A DNA stretch of 64,000 bases from CAXTKD01 sp964244885 (GTDB lineage: Bacteria; Pseudomonadota; Alphaproteobacteria; Sphingomonadales; Sphingomonadaceae): contig CAXTKD010000001.1 in the NCBI GenBank assembly GCA_964244885.1, positions 248,001 through 312,000 on the forward strand, given 5' to 3'. The translations under genes were made by a program, and so were the position numbers. Positions within the stretch are counted from its first letter, which is position 1. Each line of letters starts with the position of its first letter. Positions 44,581 to 55,446 of the stretch are shown in pieces. The notes beneath the pieces are model-generated. The model was given only the letters and a program-made list of their open reading frames with translations. It was not told the origin of the DNA and searched no databases.

Positions 44581-46680
44581 ATGAGCGCGATGATCGACAG
44601 GGCGGGCTTGCGGGTGGCGGAGCGCCTGGTTCGCTTCATCGAGGAACGGGCGCTTCCCGGCACCGGAATCGAGCCGCAACGCTTCTGGGCCGGCGTCTCC
44701 GACATCTACGGCCGCTTCGCTCCCGAGAATAGCGCCCTCCTCGCCGTTCGGGACGATCTTCAGGCCCGGATCGACGCCTGGCACGAGGCGCGCGGGGGTG
44801 TGCCGATCGACCAGGCGGAGTATCAGGCCTTCCTCCGCGACATCGGCTATATCGTCCCGGAGCCGGCGCCATTCGCGATCACGTCCGGGAATGTCGACGA
44901 CGAGGTCGCCCGCCTCGCCGGCCCGCAGCTGGTGGTGCCGTCGCTCAACGCCCGCTTCCTGCTCAACGCCGCCAACGCCCGGTGGGGCAGCCTCTACGAT
45001 GCCCTCTACGGCACCGACGCGCTTCCCGGCGCGGCGAAGGCCGGCGGCTATGACGCGGAGCGCGGCGCCCAAGTCATCGCGCGCGCGAAAGCGTTCCTCG
45101 ACTCCGCCGTACCGCTCGCGTCGGGTTCGTGGGCCAGCTTCGCCGGCGGCGAGCCCGCGCTGTCCGACCCTTCGCAGCTCGTCGGCCACGGCGGCGACAA
45201 TTGGCTGTTCCGCCACAACGGCCTGCATGTCGAAGTCGTCGTCGACCGCGCCCACCCGATCGGTCGCGACGATCCGGCGGGAATCTCGGACGTCATCCTC
45301 GAATCGGCGCTGACGACCATCGTCGACCTCGAGGATTCGGTCGCCGCGGTCGACGCGGAGGACAAGGTGGCGGCCTATTCGAACTGGCTCGGCCTGATGA
45401 AGGGCGATCTGGAGGAGACCTTCGACAAGGGCGGCAGGTCGATGACCCGCCGGCTGAACGCCGATCGCGATTACACCGCCCCCGACGGCTCGGCGCTGAC
45501 GCTCCCCGGCCGCAGCCTGCTGTTCGTCCGCAACGTCGGCCACCTGATGACGACGCCGGCGGTCTTGCTCGCCGACGGGTCGGAGGCGCCCGAGGGCATT
45601 CTCGACGGCATCGTCACCAGCCTGATCGCGATGCACGACCTGAGTGGGCAGGGGCGCTTCCGCAACAGCCGCGCCGGCTCGATCTACATCGTCAAGCCCA
45701 AGATGCACGGGCCGGCGGAGGCCGCCTTCACCAACCGGCTGTTCGACGCGATCGAGGACCTGCTCGGCCTCGCGCGCCACACCATCAAGGTCGGCGTGAT
45801 GGACGAGGAGCGCCGCACCTCGGCCAACCTCGCCGGCTGCATCGAAGCGGTGAAGGGCCGCATCGTGTTCATCAACACCGGCTTCCTCGACCGCACCGGC
45901 GACGAGATGCACACCTCGATGCGCGCCGGCCCGATGGTGCCCAAGGCGCAGATGAAGGCGAGCGCCTGGATCAAGGCCTATGAGGACAGGAACGTCCTGA
46001 TCGGCCTCGCCTGCGGCCTCTCCGGCAAGGCGCAGATCGGCAAGGGCATGTGGGCTGCGCCCGATCGCATGGCCGACATGCTGGAGCAGAAGATCGGCCA
46101 CCCGAGGTCGGGCGCCAACACCGCCTGGGTGCCGTCGCCGACCGCCGCGACGCTCCACGCCATGCACTACCACCAGGTCGACGTCTTCGCGCGCCAGCGC
46201 GAGCTGGCGGACCAGCCGACGCCCGGCCTCGACGATCTGCTGACCATCCCGCTCGCCGCCGGCCGGAACTGGTCCGAGCAGGAGGTTCGCGACGAGCTCG
46301 ACAACAATGCGCAGGGGATTCTCGGTTATGTCGTCCGCTGGATCGACCAGGGCATCGGCTGCTCGAAGGTGCCCGACATCCACGACATCGGCCTGATGGA
46401 GGACCGCGCGACGCTCCGCATCTCCTCGCAGCACATGGCGAACTGGCTGCTCCACGGCGTCGCCTCGGCGGCGGAGGTCGACGCCGCCCTCGCGCGCATG
46501 GCCGCGAAGGTCGACGCGCAGAACGCGGGCGATCCGCTCTACCGGCCGATGGCGGGCAACGAGGCGACGAGCCTCGCCTTCCGGGCGGCGCGCGCGCTGG
46601 TGTTCGAGGGTGTGGCGCAGCCCAACGGCTACACCGAGCCTCTCCTTCACCGTTTCCGGCGGGAGGCGAAGGCGCGCTAA
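44581..46680 (+). CDS. glcB: Malate synthase G
   Basis: 699 residues, the size of monomeric malate synthase G rather than the A form. Motifs: [45 protein letters not shown] with the active-site acids, [17 protein letters not shown] and the late [14 protein letters not shown]. It condenses glyoxylate and acetyl-CoA in the glyoxylate route; isocitrate lyase is not in the window. ATG 44581 has GGGGA seven bases upstream; a longer frame from 44521 is unlikely. Confidence 0.96.
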   Translation: MSAMIDRAGLRVAERLVRFIEERALPGTGIEPQRFWAGVSDIYGRFAPENSALLAVRDDLQARIDAWHEARGGVPIDQAEYQAFLRDIGYIVPEPAPFAITSGNVDDEVARLAGPQLVVPSLNARFLLNAANARWGSLYDALYGTDALPGAAKAGGYDAERGAQVIARAKAFLDSAVPLASGSWASFAGGEPALSDPSQLVGHGGDNWLFRHNGLHVEVVVDRAHPIGRDDPAGISDVILESALTTIVDLEDSVAAVDAEDKVAAYSNWLGLMKGDLEETFDKGGRSMTRRLNADRDYTAPDGSALTLPGRSLLFVRNVGHLMTTPAVLLADGSEAPEGILDGIVTSLIAMHDLSGQGRFRNSRAGSIYIVKPKMHGPAEAAFTNRLFDAIEDLLGLARHTIKVGVMDEERRTSANLAGCIEAVKGRIVFINTGFLDRTGDEMHTSMRAGPMVPKAQMKASAWIKAYEDRNVLIGLACGLSGKAQIGKGMWAAPDRMADMLEQKIGHPRSGANTAWVPSPTAATLHAMHYHQVDVFARQRELADQPTPGLDDLLTIPLAAGRNWSEQEVRDELDNNAQGILGYVVRWIDQGIGCSKVPDIHDIGLMEDRATLRISSQHMANWLLHGVASAAEVDAALARMAAKVDAQNAGDPLYRPMAGNEATSLAFRAARALVFEGVAQPNGYTEPLLHRFRREAKAR

Positions 46681-46701
46681 CCGACGAAAGCGAACGGACC
46701 G

Positions 46702-47826
46702 ATGCTAGTTCCAACGTCCTATCCGGGTGTCTTTATCGAGGAGCGATCGATCGTCGGCGTTCCGACATCGATCGCAGCGTTCGTTGGCGCCGCCGCCGCC
46801 GGCCCGATGGACGAGGCCGTCACCTGCCGGAGCGCCGCCGAGTTCGAGCGGCAATTCGGGACGCCGATCCCGGCCAGCTTCCTGGCTGACGCCGTCCGCG
46901 ACTTCTTCGCCAATGGCGGAGCGGAGTGCCGCGTGGTGCGGCTTGCCGCCGTGCCCGGCGATCCCGGCTTCGCGGCGGCGCTGGCGGGCGATGGCATCGG
47001 CACCGGCGTCTATGCGCTCGACCGGGCCGAGCCATTCAACCTGCTCAATGTCCCTGGTTGCGCCGATCCGGCGCCGCTCGCGGCCCTGCAGGCGTTCTGC
47101 CGCGCGAGGCTCGCCTTCCTGCTGGTCGATTCCGTCGACGGTCAAACATCCGCCGGGGCCAGGATGACCGCCGCTCCACCGGTCGCGCTGACCGGGCCGG
47201 ACGCCGTCAACGCGGCCTATTATTTCCCTTGGATCGTCGGGACGGCAGGCGTTCGCCCGCCGTGCGGCGCGGTTGCCGGCATTTATGCCCGGACGGACGC
47301 GAGCCACGGCGTGTGGAAAGCCCCGACCGGGACGGATGCCCGGCTGGACGGAAATTCGGCGCCGATCCTGACGATCACCGACGCCGAGAACGGCGCGCTC
47401 AACTCGCAGGGCGTCAACTGCATCCGCGCCTTTCCGGCGCGAGGCACGCTCGTCTGGGGCGCGCGGACCCTGCGCGGGGCGGACGGTATGGCGTCCGAAT
47501 GGAAATATGTGCCGGTGCGGCGAACCGCGCTGTTCATCGAGGCGAGCCTTGAAGCCAGCCTGAAGTGGACGCTGTTCGAGCCGAACGACGAGCGCCTGTG
47601 GTCGCAAATCCGTCTTTCCGCCGGCACCTTCATGAACGCGCTTTTCCGCCAGGGCGCATTTCAGGGCGCATCGCCGCGCGAGGCTTATTTCATCAAATGC
47701 GATGCTACGACGACTACGGCCGCCGATATCGGCGCAGGCTTCGCGAACTTAGTGGTTGGTTTTGCCCCGCTAAAGCCGGCGGAGTTCATCGTCATCACGC
47801 TGCAACTGGCGACGAGCGCGCCATAG
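46702..47826 (+). CDS. Phage tail sheath-like protein, orphan
   Basis: 374 residues. It opens VPTSYPGVFIEERS and contains TSIAAFVGAAAAGPMDEAV, APTGTDARLDG, INCIRAFPARGTLVWGARTL-like (VNCIRAFPARGTLVWGARTL), EWKYVPVRRTALFIEASLEASLKWTLFEPND and KCDATTTTAADIGAG, the conserved C-terminal domain of contractile tail sheaths, closest in style to extracellular contractile injection systems. Normal sheaths are usually longer. No tube, baseplate, spike or ATPase gene lies nearby. It begins 21 bases after malate synthase and ends 19 bases before tRNA-Asn. Confidence 0.85.
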   Translation: MLVPTSYPGVFIEERSIVGVPTSIAAFVGAAAAGPMDEAVTCRSAAEFERQFGTPIPASFLADAVRDFFANGGAECRVVRLAAVPGDPGFAAALAGDGIGTGVYALDRAEPFNLLNVPGCADPAPLAALQAFCRARLAFLLVDSVDGQTSAGARMTAAPPVALTGPDAVNAAYYFPWIVGTAGVRPPCGAVAGIYARTDASHGVWKAPTGTDARLDGNSAPILTITDAENGALNSQGVNCIRAFPARGTLVWGARTLRGADGMASEWKYVPVRRTALFIEASLEASLKWTLFEPNDERLWSQIRLSAGTFMNALFRQGAFQGASPREAYFIKCDATTTTAADIGAGFANLVVGFAPLKPAEFIVITLQLATSAP

Positions 47827-47845
47827 GCACTTTGCGAGCGGAAAA

Positions 47846-47920
47846 TGGCTCCCCGGGTAGGATTCGAACCTACGACCATCCGATTAACAGTCGGATGCTC
47901 TACCGCTGAGCTACCGAGGA
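47846..47920 (-). tRNA. tRNA-Asn (GTT)
   Basis: Minus-strand cloverleaf beginning TCCTCGGTAGCTCAGCGGTA, anticodon loop CTGTTAA (GTT, plus-strand 47886-47888), T arm GTAGGTTCGAATCCTAC, and 3' end GGGGAGCCA with encoded CCA. Acceptor TCCTCGG pairs with CCGGGGA allowing one G-U. Confidence 0.96.
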
Positions 47921-47981
47921 ATGCGCGGCGGGCGCTATAACAAGCGGCTGTCCGGCTGCCAACCGAAAAGGGCGCGGGCGG

Positions 47982-48758
47982 TCAGGTCAGGAACTGCTCC
48001 ATCACGATCCGGTCGTCGAGCGCATATTCCGGGTCGAACAGCAGCTCCAGCGAGATCGAGCGGTCGGTCGAGACGCGGACGGTCGACACCTCGCGAACCT
48101 CGACCTGGTCGGCAACCGCGCTGACCGGCCGCTTGGCAGCTTCGAGCACGCGAAACTCGACGACCGAATTCGCCGGGATCAGCGCGCCGCGCCAGCGCCG
48201 TGGGCGGAACGGCGAGATCGGGGTCAGGGCGAGCAGGTCGCTCGACAGCGGCAGGATCGGGCCCTGGGCCGAGAGGTTGTAGGCGGTCGAGCCGGCCGGC
48301 GTCGCGACCAGCACGCCGTCGCAGGCGAGCTCGGACATCCGCACCCGCCCGTCGATCGCGATCTCGATCTTGGCCGCCTGCCGCGTCTCGCGGAGCAGCG
48401 AGACCTCGTTGATCGCCGGGCTGCTGATCCGCTCTCCCCCGATCGTCACCGCTTCCATCGCCAGCGGGTGCAGCACGAACGGCCGCGCCTTGGCGATGCG
48501 CTCAATGAGGCCGGTCGGCTCCCAGCCGTTCATCAGGAAGCCCACGGTGCCAAGGTTCATTCCATAGACCGGGCACGGCCGCTTCTCGCCGAGCATGGTG
48601 TGCAGCGTCTGCAGCATGAAGCCGTCGCCGCCAAGCGCCACGATAAGATCCGACTCCTCGATCGGCGCCCAGTCATAGAGCGCCCGCAGCTCCTCGGCGG
48701 CGCCCTCGGCCGCCTCGGTCGGCGAGGCGACCAGCGCCATCCGCCGGCTCGGCGTCAT
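47982..48758 (-). CDS. nadK: NAD kinase
   Basis: 258 residues, phosphorylates NAD to NADP. The GGDG motif (43-46 in ALGGDGFML), [35 protein letters not shown] and the C-terminal [21 protein letters not shown] region are typical of the short alphaproteobacterial NadK. ATG 48758 overlaps the moaA stop by four bases; an internal ATG at 48740 is possible. Confidence 0.94.
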   Translation of the reverse strand: MTPSRRMALVASPTEAAEGAAEELRALYDWAPIEESDLIVALGGDGFMLQTLHTMLGEKRPCPVYGMNLGTVGFLMNGWEPTGLIERIAKARPFVLHPLAMEAVTIGGERISSPAINEVSLLRETRQAAKIEIAIDGRVRMSELACDGVLVATPAGSTAYNLSAQGPILPLSSDLLALTPISPFRPRRWRGALIPANSVVEFRVLEAAKRPVSAVADQVEVREVSTVRVSTDRSISLELLFDPEYALDDRIVMEQFLT

Positions 48759-49783
48759 CCGCCGGTAACGCTCATGTGCCGCGCCACGGCCGGCGCGGCG
48801 TTCCGAACGATGCGGAAGTCGTGCCCCTTGGGCTTGCGCGCGATCGCATGGCCGATCGCCGCGTCGAGCGCCCCGTCGTCGGGCGAACCGCGCAGCGCCT
48901 CGCGCAGGTCGGCGGCATCGTCCTGCCCCAGGCACATGTAGAGCTTGCCCGTTACGGTCAGCCGGACGCGGTTGCAGTCGTCGCAGAAATTGTGGCTGAG
49001 CGGGGTGATGAAGCCGATCCGGCCATCCGTCTCGGCGACGCGCATGTACCGCGCCGGCCCGCCGGTGCGTTCGGCGATCGGCGCCAGCGTGTAGCGCTCC
49101 GCCAGCTCGGCGCGGACCCTGGCGAGCGACAGGAAGCGGTCGGCGCGGTCCTCGGCGACCGCGCCCATCGGCATCGTCTCGATGAAGGTCAGGTCGTGCC
49201 CCTCCGCGCCGCACCAGTCGACCATCGCCGCGAACTCGTCGTCGTTGACGCCGGCCATCGCCACCATGTTGATCTTGACGCGCAGGCCCGCGGCCTTCGC
49301 CGCGGCGATTCCCGCCAGCACCGGTGCGATCTCGCCACGCCGGGTGATCGCGCGGAAGCGATCGGGGTCGAGCGTGTCGAGACTGACGTTGAGGCGCTCC
49401 ACGCCCGCATCCGCCAGCTCGCCGGCGAAGCGTGTCAGCTGGCTGCCGTTGGTCGTCAGCGTCAGCTCGTCGAGGCCCTGCCCGAGGTGGCGGGCGAGCG
49501 ACCGCACCAGCGTCATGATGCCGCGCCGGACCAGCGGCTCGCCGCCGGTCAGGCGGAGCTTGCGGACGCCGCGGCGAACAAATGCCGACGCGAGGCGGTC
49601 GATCTCCTCGAGGCTCAGCACCTCGGCTTTCGGCAGGAAGGTCATGTCCTCCGCCATGCAATAGGTGCAGCGGAAGTCGCAGCGGTCGGTGACCGAGACT
49701 CGCAGGTAGCTGATGCGCCGGCCGAACGGATCGGTCAGGCGGCTTTCAGCTTCGTTTAACGGCACGGCGCCCATGGTGGACAT
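48755..49783 (-). CDS. moaA: GTP 3',8-cyclase
   Basis: 342 residues, the radical SAM enzyme of the first molybdenum-cofactor step. N-terminal cluster Cys35, Cys39, Cys42 (CDFRCTYC); C-terminal cluster in [11 protein letters not shown] and MCLGQDD; the chain ends in the required Gly-Gly (SVTGG). [11 protein letters not shown] is the SAM-binding region. Starts at 49783 or 49774 are both possible. Overlaps nadK and probably forms an operon with it. Other moa genes are not in the window. Confidence 0.95.
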   Translation of the reverse strand: MSTMGAVPLNEAESRLTDPFGRRISYLRVSVTDRCDFRCTYCMAEDMTFLPKAEVLSLEEIDRLASAFVRRGVRKLRLTGGEPLVRRGIMTLVRSLARHLGQGLDELTLTTNGSQLTRFAGELADAGVERLNVSLDTLDPDRFRAITRRGEIAPVLAGIAAAKAAGLRVKINMVAMAGVNDDEFAAMVDWCGAEGHDLTFIETMPMGAVAEDRADRFLSLARVRAELAERYTLAPIAERTGGPARYMRVAETDGRIGFITPLSHNFCDDCNRVRLTVTGKLYMCLGQDDAADLREALRGSPDDGALDAAIGHAIARKPKGHDFRIVRNAAPAVARHMSVTGG

Positions 49784-49876
49784 ATGCGGTGCGCCCGCCA
49801 CCCTGTCCAGACGACCGTCCATCTGGCCGATGGACGGATGGCCGGCGACCGCGCATGGTGATAGCGAGGACTGTCA

Positions 49877-51964
49877 ATGGCGAGCGAAGATCGACAAGCG
49901 CCTGTGCTGCTCGTCTCGCCCGGCGACGGCGAGGTTCTGGCGGCCGCGATGGAGGCCGACGGCCGGGCCGTTGATCGCGCCGGCGCGCTTCGTGACCTTC
50001 CGGCGCTTTTCGCCGCTTCGCCCGCCGTGATCGTTGTCGTCGATGCCCGCGAGCAGATGGCGCGCGCCCTGACGATGGCCCGCCTGCTCGCCGGGGATGT
50101 CGAGGAGCGGGGGGCCGCGATGCTCGTGCTCGTCGCCGACGCCGCTTCGGCGTCCGCCGCCTATCAGAACGGCGCGACGCACTTCCTGCCCGGCCCGATC
50201 GACGACGCGACTCTGGAACAGGCGCTTTATTACGCCGACCGCTACGTCCGCCGCCTTCGCATGGGCGGGGTCAACGCCGCGCTGGTCAGCGCGCAGGCGG
50301 CGCTTGTTGGCAGCGCGCGCTGGGAATGGACCGTCGGGACGGCGGGCGTGACGCTTTCCCCGGCGCTCGCCGCGATGGTCGGGCAGAAATCGGGTCTGGT
50401 GCCCGTGGAGCAGGTCATGCGCCGCGTGCCGACGGCGGATCGCGAGAAGACGATGAACGCGGTGCGGCGGCTGATGATGTCGAACGTCTCGGGTGACGTC
50501 GAGCATGCGATGAACGTCGATGGCCGCACACGGAACGTTATCCACCACATCCGCCCGCGCTACGATGCCCAAGGCAATATCGCGGGCATCACCGCGACGG
50601 TGGAGGATGCCGATGCGATGGCGCTCGACCGCCGCCTCTCGGCGCATTTCGACCCGGTCAGCGGCCTGGCCAACCAGCGCTACGCCCAGGCCTGGGTCGA
50701 CCAGCTGCTCGGCGGCCGCAGCACGCTGGACCCGGCCTGCGCGGTCGTGCTGATCGCCATCAGCAGATTCGAGGCGATCAACGCCGGCTATGGCCGCGCG
50801 ATCGGCGATGCCGCGATTCAGGCGATCGGCCGCAGCCTGCGCCGCCTCGCCGAGCAAGCGGCGTCCGCCGACCGCTCGCTCACAGCGCGCTTCAGCGGCG
50901 CCGAGTTCGCGGTCGCCTTCGCGGCGCCGGTCGACACGGATGCGATGGAGGCCTTCTGCCGGGCGGTCGCCCAGCTGGTCGAGCGGCCTTTCATCGTCGG
51001 CGCCCGCGTCCTTCACCTGTCATGCCGGATGGGAGTCGCGCTGGGCGAAGCCTCGCTCGGCAGCGCCGACGCGCTTTTCCGCCGGGCGACCGCCGCGCTG
51101 ACGCTCGCCAAGCGCGGCGAGCCCAATACCTGGCAGATCGTCCGCGAAGGCGATTCGAACGAGGATCCGACGCGCGCCGCGGGCCTCCAGACCGACCTCC
51201 GCCGTGCCCTCGGCAACGTCAGCGACGAGGTCGAGGCGCTGTTCCAGCCCCAGGTCGAGATCGCCACCAGCCGGATCATCGGGGTCGAGGCGCTGGTGCG
51301 CTGGCGGCACCCGACGCTCGGCTATTTGTCAGCCGAAACCGTACTCGAAACCGCCGAGGCGGCCGAACTGATGCCGCGCCTCGGCCGCCATGTCATGCGC
51401 CGCGCCCTGACCGAGGCGGTAAGGTGGGGGGGTGCGCTCGCCGACCTCAGAATGTCGATCAACGTCACTGCTCATGATCTGCGGGTTCCCGACTTCGAGG
51501 AAGCGGTGATCGCGACGCTGGCGGAGACAGGCTTTCCCGCGAAGCGTCTCACCCTGGAGATCGTCGAGAGCGGGCTGATGGAGGATATCGAGCGCGCCGC
51601 GGTTTTGCTCTCGCGTCTGCGCGAGCGTGGCATCAAGATCGCGATCGACGATTTCGGCACGGGCTATTCGTCGCTCGCCTATCTGAAATCACTGCCGGTC
51701 GACACGCTGAAGGTCGACAAGGCGCTGATCACCGACCTGTCGGGCACCGCGCGCGACCGGGTGATCGTGCGCGGCGTCGTCGACATGGCGCGCTCGCTCG
51801 GCATCGGGGTGGTCGCCGAAGGCGTCGAGACGCACGAGCAGCTGGAGCTGGTGGTGCGCGAAGGCTGCAACTGGTTCCAGGGCTACCTCTGCTCGCGGCC
51901 CTTGAGCGCGGAGGCGCTGGTGCAGTTCATCCCCGACTGGCAGGCCCGCGCCGCGGCGGCTTAG
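49877..51964 (+). CDS. EAL phosphodiesterase with degenerate GGDEF domain
   Basis: 695 residues. An N-terminal receiver-like region (about 1-120, LLVSPGDGEVLAAAMEADG, AMLVLVADA) without a clear phosphoacceptor, a PAS-like part (about 130-250), a GGDEF domain whose signature reads SGAEF (340-344) and so should not make c-di-GMP, and an EAL domain with EALVRW (471-473 EAL), IEIVESGLM-like LEIVESGLMED, IDDFGTGYSSLAYL, KVDKALI and GVVAEGVET, which looks active. It probably degrades c-di-GMP. Convergent with mfd (four-base overlap). Confidence 0.9.
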   Translation: MASEDRQAPVLLVSPGDGEVLAAAMEADGRAVDRAGALRDLPALFAASPAVIVVVDAREQMARALTMARLLAGDVEERGAAMLVLVADAASASAAYQNGATHFLPGPIDDATLEQALYYADRYVRRLRMGGVNAALVSAQAALVGSARWEWTVGTAGVTLSPALAAMVGQKSGLVPVEQVMRRVPTADREKTMNAVRRLMMSNVSGDVEHAMNVDGRTRNVIHHIRPRYDAQGNIAGITATVEDADAMALDRRLSAHFDPVSGLANQRYAQAWVDQLLGGRSTLDPACAVVLIAISRFEAINAGYGRAIGDAAIQAIGRSLRRLAEQAASADRSLTARFSGAEFAVAFAAPVDTDAMEAFCRAVAQLVERPFIVGARVLHLSCRMGVALGEASLGSADALFRRATAALTLAKRGEPNTWQIVREGDSNEDPTRAAGLQTDLRRALGNVSDEVEALFQPQVEIATSRIIGVEALVRWRHPTLGYLSAETVLETAEAAELMPRLGRHVMRRALTEAVRWGGALADLRMSINVTAHDLRVPDFEEAVIATLAETGFPAKRLTLEIVESGLMEDIERAAVLLSRLRERGIKIAIDDFGTGYSSLAYLKSLPVDTLKVDKALITDLSGTARDRVIVRGVVDMARSLGIGVVAEGVETHEQLELVVREGCNWFQGYLCSRPLSAEALVQFIPDWQARAAAA

Positions 51965-54900
51965 ACCTTCGCTGGCGCGCCCATGCGAGCGACCTTGGCG
52001 AGTCCCTTCGACAGCTGCAACGCGCCGTGCAGCCGCGCTTCCGGGCCGCCCCAGTCGCGCTGGACGACGAGCTTCTGGTCGGGGCGAAGCTTCGCGGTGC
52101 CCTTCAGGCGATGGATGTAGTCGACGAGGCCGCCCGGATTGGGGAACTGGTCGCCCTGGAAGGTGACGACCGCGCCCTTGGGGCCGGCGTCGAGCTTGGC
52201 GATGCAGGCGATCTTGCAGTTGAGCTTGGTCTCGATGACCGAGACGAGGTGCTTCACCTCGGCGGGGAGCGGGCCGAAGCGGTCGATCAGCTCGGCGGCG
52301 AAGCCCTCGACCGCCGCCTTGTCCTCCAGCTCGTTGATCCGGCGGTAGAGCGCCATGCGGAGGTTCAGGTCGGGGACGTAGTCCTCCGGGATGAGCACCG
52401 CCGCGTCGACGTTGATCTGCGGCGAGAAGGCGTCCTCGGGCGGCTTCAGCCCCGCCGCCTCGGCGCGGGCGTTGACGATCGCGTCCTCCAGCATCTGCTG
52501 GTAGAGCTCGAACCCGATCTCGCGGATATGGCCCGACTGCTCGTCGCCGAGCAGGTTGCCGGCGCCGCGAATGTCGAGGTCGTGGCTGGCGAGCTGGAAG
52601 CCGGCGCCGAGGCTGTCGAGCGACGACAGCACCTGGAGGCGCTTCTGCGCGGTTTCCGTGATGCTGATGTCGGCGGGCGTCGTCATATAGGCGTAGGCGC
52701 GGATCTTGGCGCGGCCGACGCGGCCGCGAAGCTGATAGAGCTGCGCCAGCCCGAACATGTCGGCGCGATAGGCGATCAGGGTGTTGGCGCTCGGTATGTC
52801 GAGGCCGCTCTCGACGATCGTCGTCGACAGCAGCACGTCGTACTTACGGTCGTAAAAGGCGCTCATGCGCTCCTCGACCTCGGTCGGGCTCATCTGGCCG
52901 TGCGCGGTGATGAAGGTCACTTCGGGAACGCTCGCCCGCAGGAATTTCTCGATGTCGGGAAGGTCGGCGACGCGCGGCGCGACGAAGAAGCTCTGGCCGC
53001 CGCGATAATGCTCGCGCAGCAGCGCCTCGCGCATCACCACCTCGTCCCACGGCATGACGTAGGTGCGGACCGCGAGGCGGTCGACCGGCGGGGTGGTGAT
53101 GACGGACAGTTCGCGAAGGCCCGTCAGTGCCATCTGGAGCGTGCGAGGAATGGGCGTCGCGGTCAGGGTCAGCACGTGGACATCGCTCTTCAGCGCCTTC
53201 AGCCGCTCCTTGTGCGTCACGCCGAACCGCTGCTCCTCGTCGACCACGGCGAGGCCAAGACGCGCGAACTCCATCGACTTGGCAAGCACGGCATGGGTGC
53301 CGATCACGATATCGACCGTGCCATCCTTCACGCCTTCGCGCGTCGCCTTGGCCTCGGCGGCGGGGACGAGGCGGGAAAGCTGGCGCACCTCGATCGGGAA
53401 ACCGCGGAAACGCTCGCGGAAATTGGCGTAATGCTGGCGGGCAAGAAGCGTCGTCGGGCAGATCACCGCGACCTGCATGCCGCTCATGGCCGCGACGAAG
53501 GCGGCGCGGAGCGCAACCTCGGTCTTGCCGAAGCCGACGTCGCCGCAAACGAGCCGGTCCATCGGGCGGCCTGATGCCAGATCCTCCAGCACATCGTCGA
53601 TCGTGCGCTGCTGGTCCTCGGTCTCCGAATAGGGGAAGCGGTTGATGAACTCGTCGAACGGGCCTGTCTCGGGCACCGCGGGGGTGGCTTCCTTCGTAAG
53701 GCGCGCGGCGGCGGTCTTCAGGAGCTCGCCCGCGATCTCGCGGATGCGGTCCTTCATCCGCGCCTTGCGGTTCTGCCACGCCGCCCCGCCGAGCTTGTCG
53801 AGCCCGACGCCTTCACTCTCCGAGCCGTAGCGCGAGAGAACGTCGATATTCTCGACCGGCACGTAGAGCTTGTCGCCGCCGTCGTAGGTCAGCCAGACGC
53901 AGTCGTGAGGGGAGTGGCCGATGGTGAGCGTGACCAGCCCCTCGTAGCGGCCGATGCCGTGATCGGCGTGGACGACGAGGTCGCCAGGGGTGAGCATCGC
54001 CAGCTCGGCGAGGAAGGCGTCGGCCTTGCGCGCGCGCTTGCGGCGGACAAGGCGGTCGCCGAGCATGTCCTGCTCGGTCAGGACGTGGATGTTGTCGGCG
54101 GAGAAGCCGTGCTCCAGCGGCAGGACGGCGAGCGCCAGCGTGCCGTCGGCGGCGGTGCCGAGAGCGTCCTGCCAGTTGTCCGCGCCGGCGATCTTCTTGA
54201 CGCCGTGCTCGCCGAGCAGACCCTTCAGCCGCTCGCGCGCGCCCTCGGTGTAACTCGCGATGACGACGCGGCCCTTGGCCTTGCGCAGCGCATCGACATG
54301 GTCGCGAACCGCCTCGTAGACGTTCTCGTTGGCCGTCCGCTCGGGCGCGAAGTCGCGCGCCGGCTCGGCGCCGAGCTCGATCGAGCGGGCGCTGTCCTCC
54401 GGAACGTGGAAGGGGGAGGCGGTGTGGGCGTGCGCCGCCTTCAGCCTGCCGCGCCAGTCTGCTTCGTCGAGATACAGCCGCTCGGGCGGCAGCGGGCGGT
54501 AGCTGCCCTTGGCGGTGGCGAGCGCCGCCTTGCGGTTGTCGTAATAGTCGGCGATCGCCTCGAACCGCTGCTCGGCGGCCTTGCTGCCGCTGTCGTCGCG
54601 GACGACGAGGTCGTCCGGGTTCAGATAGTCGAAGAAGGTTTCGAGTTTCGGCTCGAACAGCGGGAGCCAATGCTCCATGCCGGCGAGGCGGCGGCCGTCG
54701 CTGATCGCCTGGTAGAGCGCGTCGCCGGTGGCGTTGGCGCCGAACGCCTCGAGATAGCCCTGGCGGAAGGCGCGGATGCTGTCGTCGGTGAGGAGCAGCT
54801 CGGAGACCGGAAGCAGGGTGAAGCCGTCGCTCTTGTCCACGGTGCGCTGGCTGCCGGGATCGAAGCGGCGGACGCTCTCGATCTCGTCGCCGAAGAAATC

Positions 54901-55446
54901 GAGGCGGAGCGCCAGCGTGCCGCCCGAGGGGAAGAGATCGAGCAGGCCGCCGCGCACGGCATATTCGCCGGCGTCGGCAACGGTGTCGGTGCGGACATAG
55001 CCGTTGGCGTGGAGGATGGCGGCGAGCGCGTCGCGGTCGATTCGCTCCCCCGGCGCGATGCGCGCCGTGAGGCCGGTGATGCGGGCCTTGGGCAAGGTCC
55101 GCTGGGTCGCGGCGTTGACCGTGGTGACGACGAGCTGGGCGCCCTTGGCCGGCGCGGCGAGCGCCGCCAGCGCGGCGATGCGGTCGGCGCTGACTCGGAG
55201 CGATGGGGAGGCGCGGTCGTAGGGCAGGCAGTCCCACGCGGGGAAGAAGATCGTCTCCAACTCCGGCGCGAAGTAAGCGGCGGCGTCGACCAGTCCCCGC
55301 GCCGCGCTCTCGTCGGGCGCGATGAATACCGCGCGGCCTTTCGCGGCGCGCGCCAGGTCGGCCATCAGCGACGGCAGGAAGCCGCCTGGCGCGCCGCCGA
55401 GCGTCAGTTGCTCACGTGCGGCAATCAGCGACTTGAAGTCGATCAC
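51961..55446 (-). CDS. mfd: Transcription-repair coupling factor Mfd
   Basis: 1161 residues. UvrB-like N-terminus (APDESAARGLVDAAAYFAPELETIFFPAWDCLPYDR), CarD-like RNA polymerase-interacting region (TPGDLVVHADHGIGRYEGL), then the RecG-type translocase with CGDVGFGKTEVALRAAF, VVDEEQRFGVTHKE and RGRVGRAKIRAYAY, and the C-terminal TRCF domain. It removes stalled RNA polymerase and recruits UvrA. The start is GTG 55446, overlapping the sdhE stop; the pair is conserved in alphaproteobacteria. Confidence 0.97.
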   Translation of the reverse strand: MIDFKSLIAAREQLTLGGAPGGFLPSLMADLARAAKGRAVFIAPDESAARGLVDAAAYFAPELETIFFPAWDCLPYDRASPSLRVSADRIAALAALAAPAKGAQLVVTTVNAATQRTLPKARITGLTARIAPGERIDRDALAAILHANGYVRTDTVADAGEYAVRGGLLDLFPSGGTLALRLDFFGDEIESVRRFDPGSQRTVDKSDGFTLLPVSELLLTDDSIRAFRQGYLEAFGANATGDALYQAISDGRRLAGMEHWLPLFEPKLETFFDYLNPDDLVVRDDSGSKAAEQRFEAIADYYDNRKAALATAKGSYRPLPPERLYLDEADWRGRLKAAHAHTASPFHVPEDSARSIELGAEPARDFAPERTANENVYEAVRDHVDALRKAKGRVVIASYTEGARERLKGLLGEHGVKKIAGADNWQDALGTAADGTLALAVLPLEHGFSADNIHVLTEQDMLGDRLVRRKRARKADAFLAELAMLTPGDLVVHADHGIGRYEGLVTLTIGHSPHDCVWLTYDGGDKLYVPVENIDVLSRYGSESEGVGLDKLGGAAWQNRKARMKDRIREIAGELLKTAAARLTKEATPAVPETGPFDEFINRFPYSETEDQQRTIDDVLEDLASGRPMDRLVCGDVGFGKTEVALRAAFVAAMSGMQVAVICPTTLLARQHYANFRERFRGFPIEVRQLSRLVPAAEAKATREGVKDGTVDIVIGTHAVLAKSMEFARLGLAVVDEEQRFGVTHKERLKALKSDVHVLTLTATPIPRTLQMALTGLRELSVITTPPVDRLAVRTYVMPWDEVVMREALLREHYRGGQSFFVAPRVADLPDIEKFLRASVPEVTFITAHGQMSPTEVEERMSAFYDRKYDVLLSTTIVESGLDIPSANTLIAYRADMFGLAQLYQLRGRVGRAKIRAYAYMTTPADISITETAQKRLQVLSSLDSLGAGFQLASHDLDIRGAGNLLGDEQSGHIREIGFELYQQMLEDAIVNARAEAAGLKPPEDAFSPQINVDAAVLIPEDYVPDLNLRMALYRRINELEDKAAVEGFAAELIDRFGPLPAEVKHLVSVIETKLNCKIACIAKLDAGPKGAVVTFQGDQFPNPGGLVDYIHRLKGTAKLRPDQKLVVQRDWGGPEARLHGALQLSKGLAKVARMGAPAKV

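Noticed and set aside
46702..47920. Prophage remnant next to tRNA-Asn
   Set aside because: Only one phage-like gene; no integrase, direct repeat of the tRNA end or other phage gene was seen.
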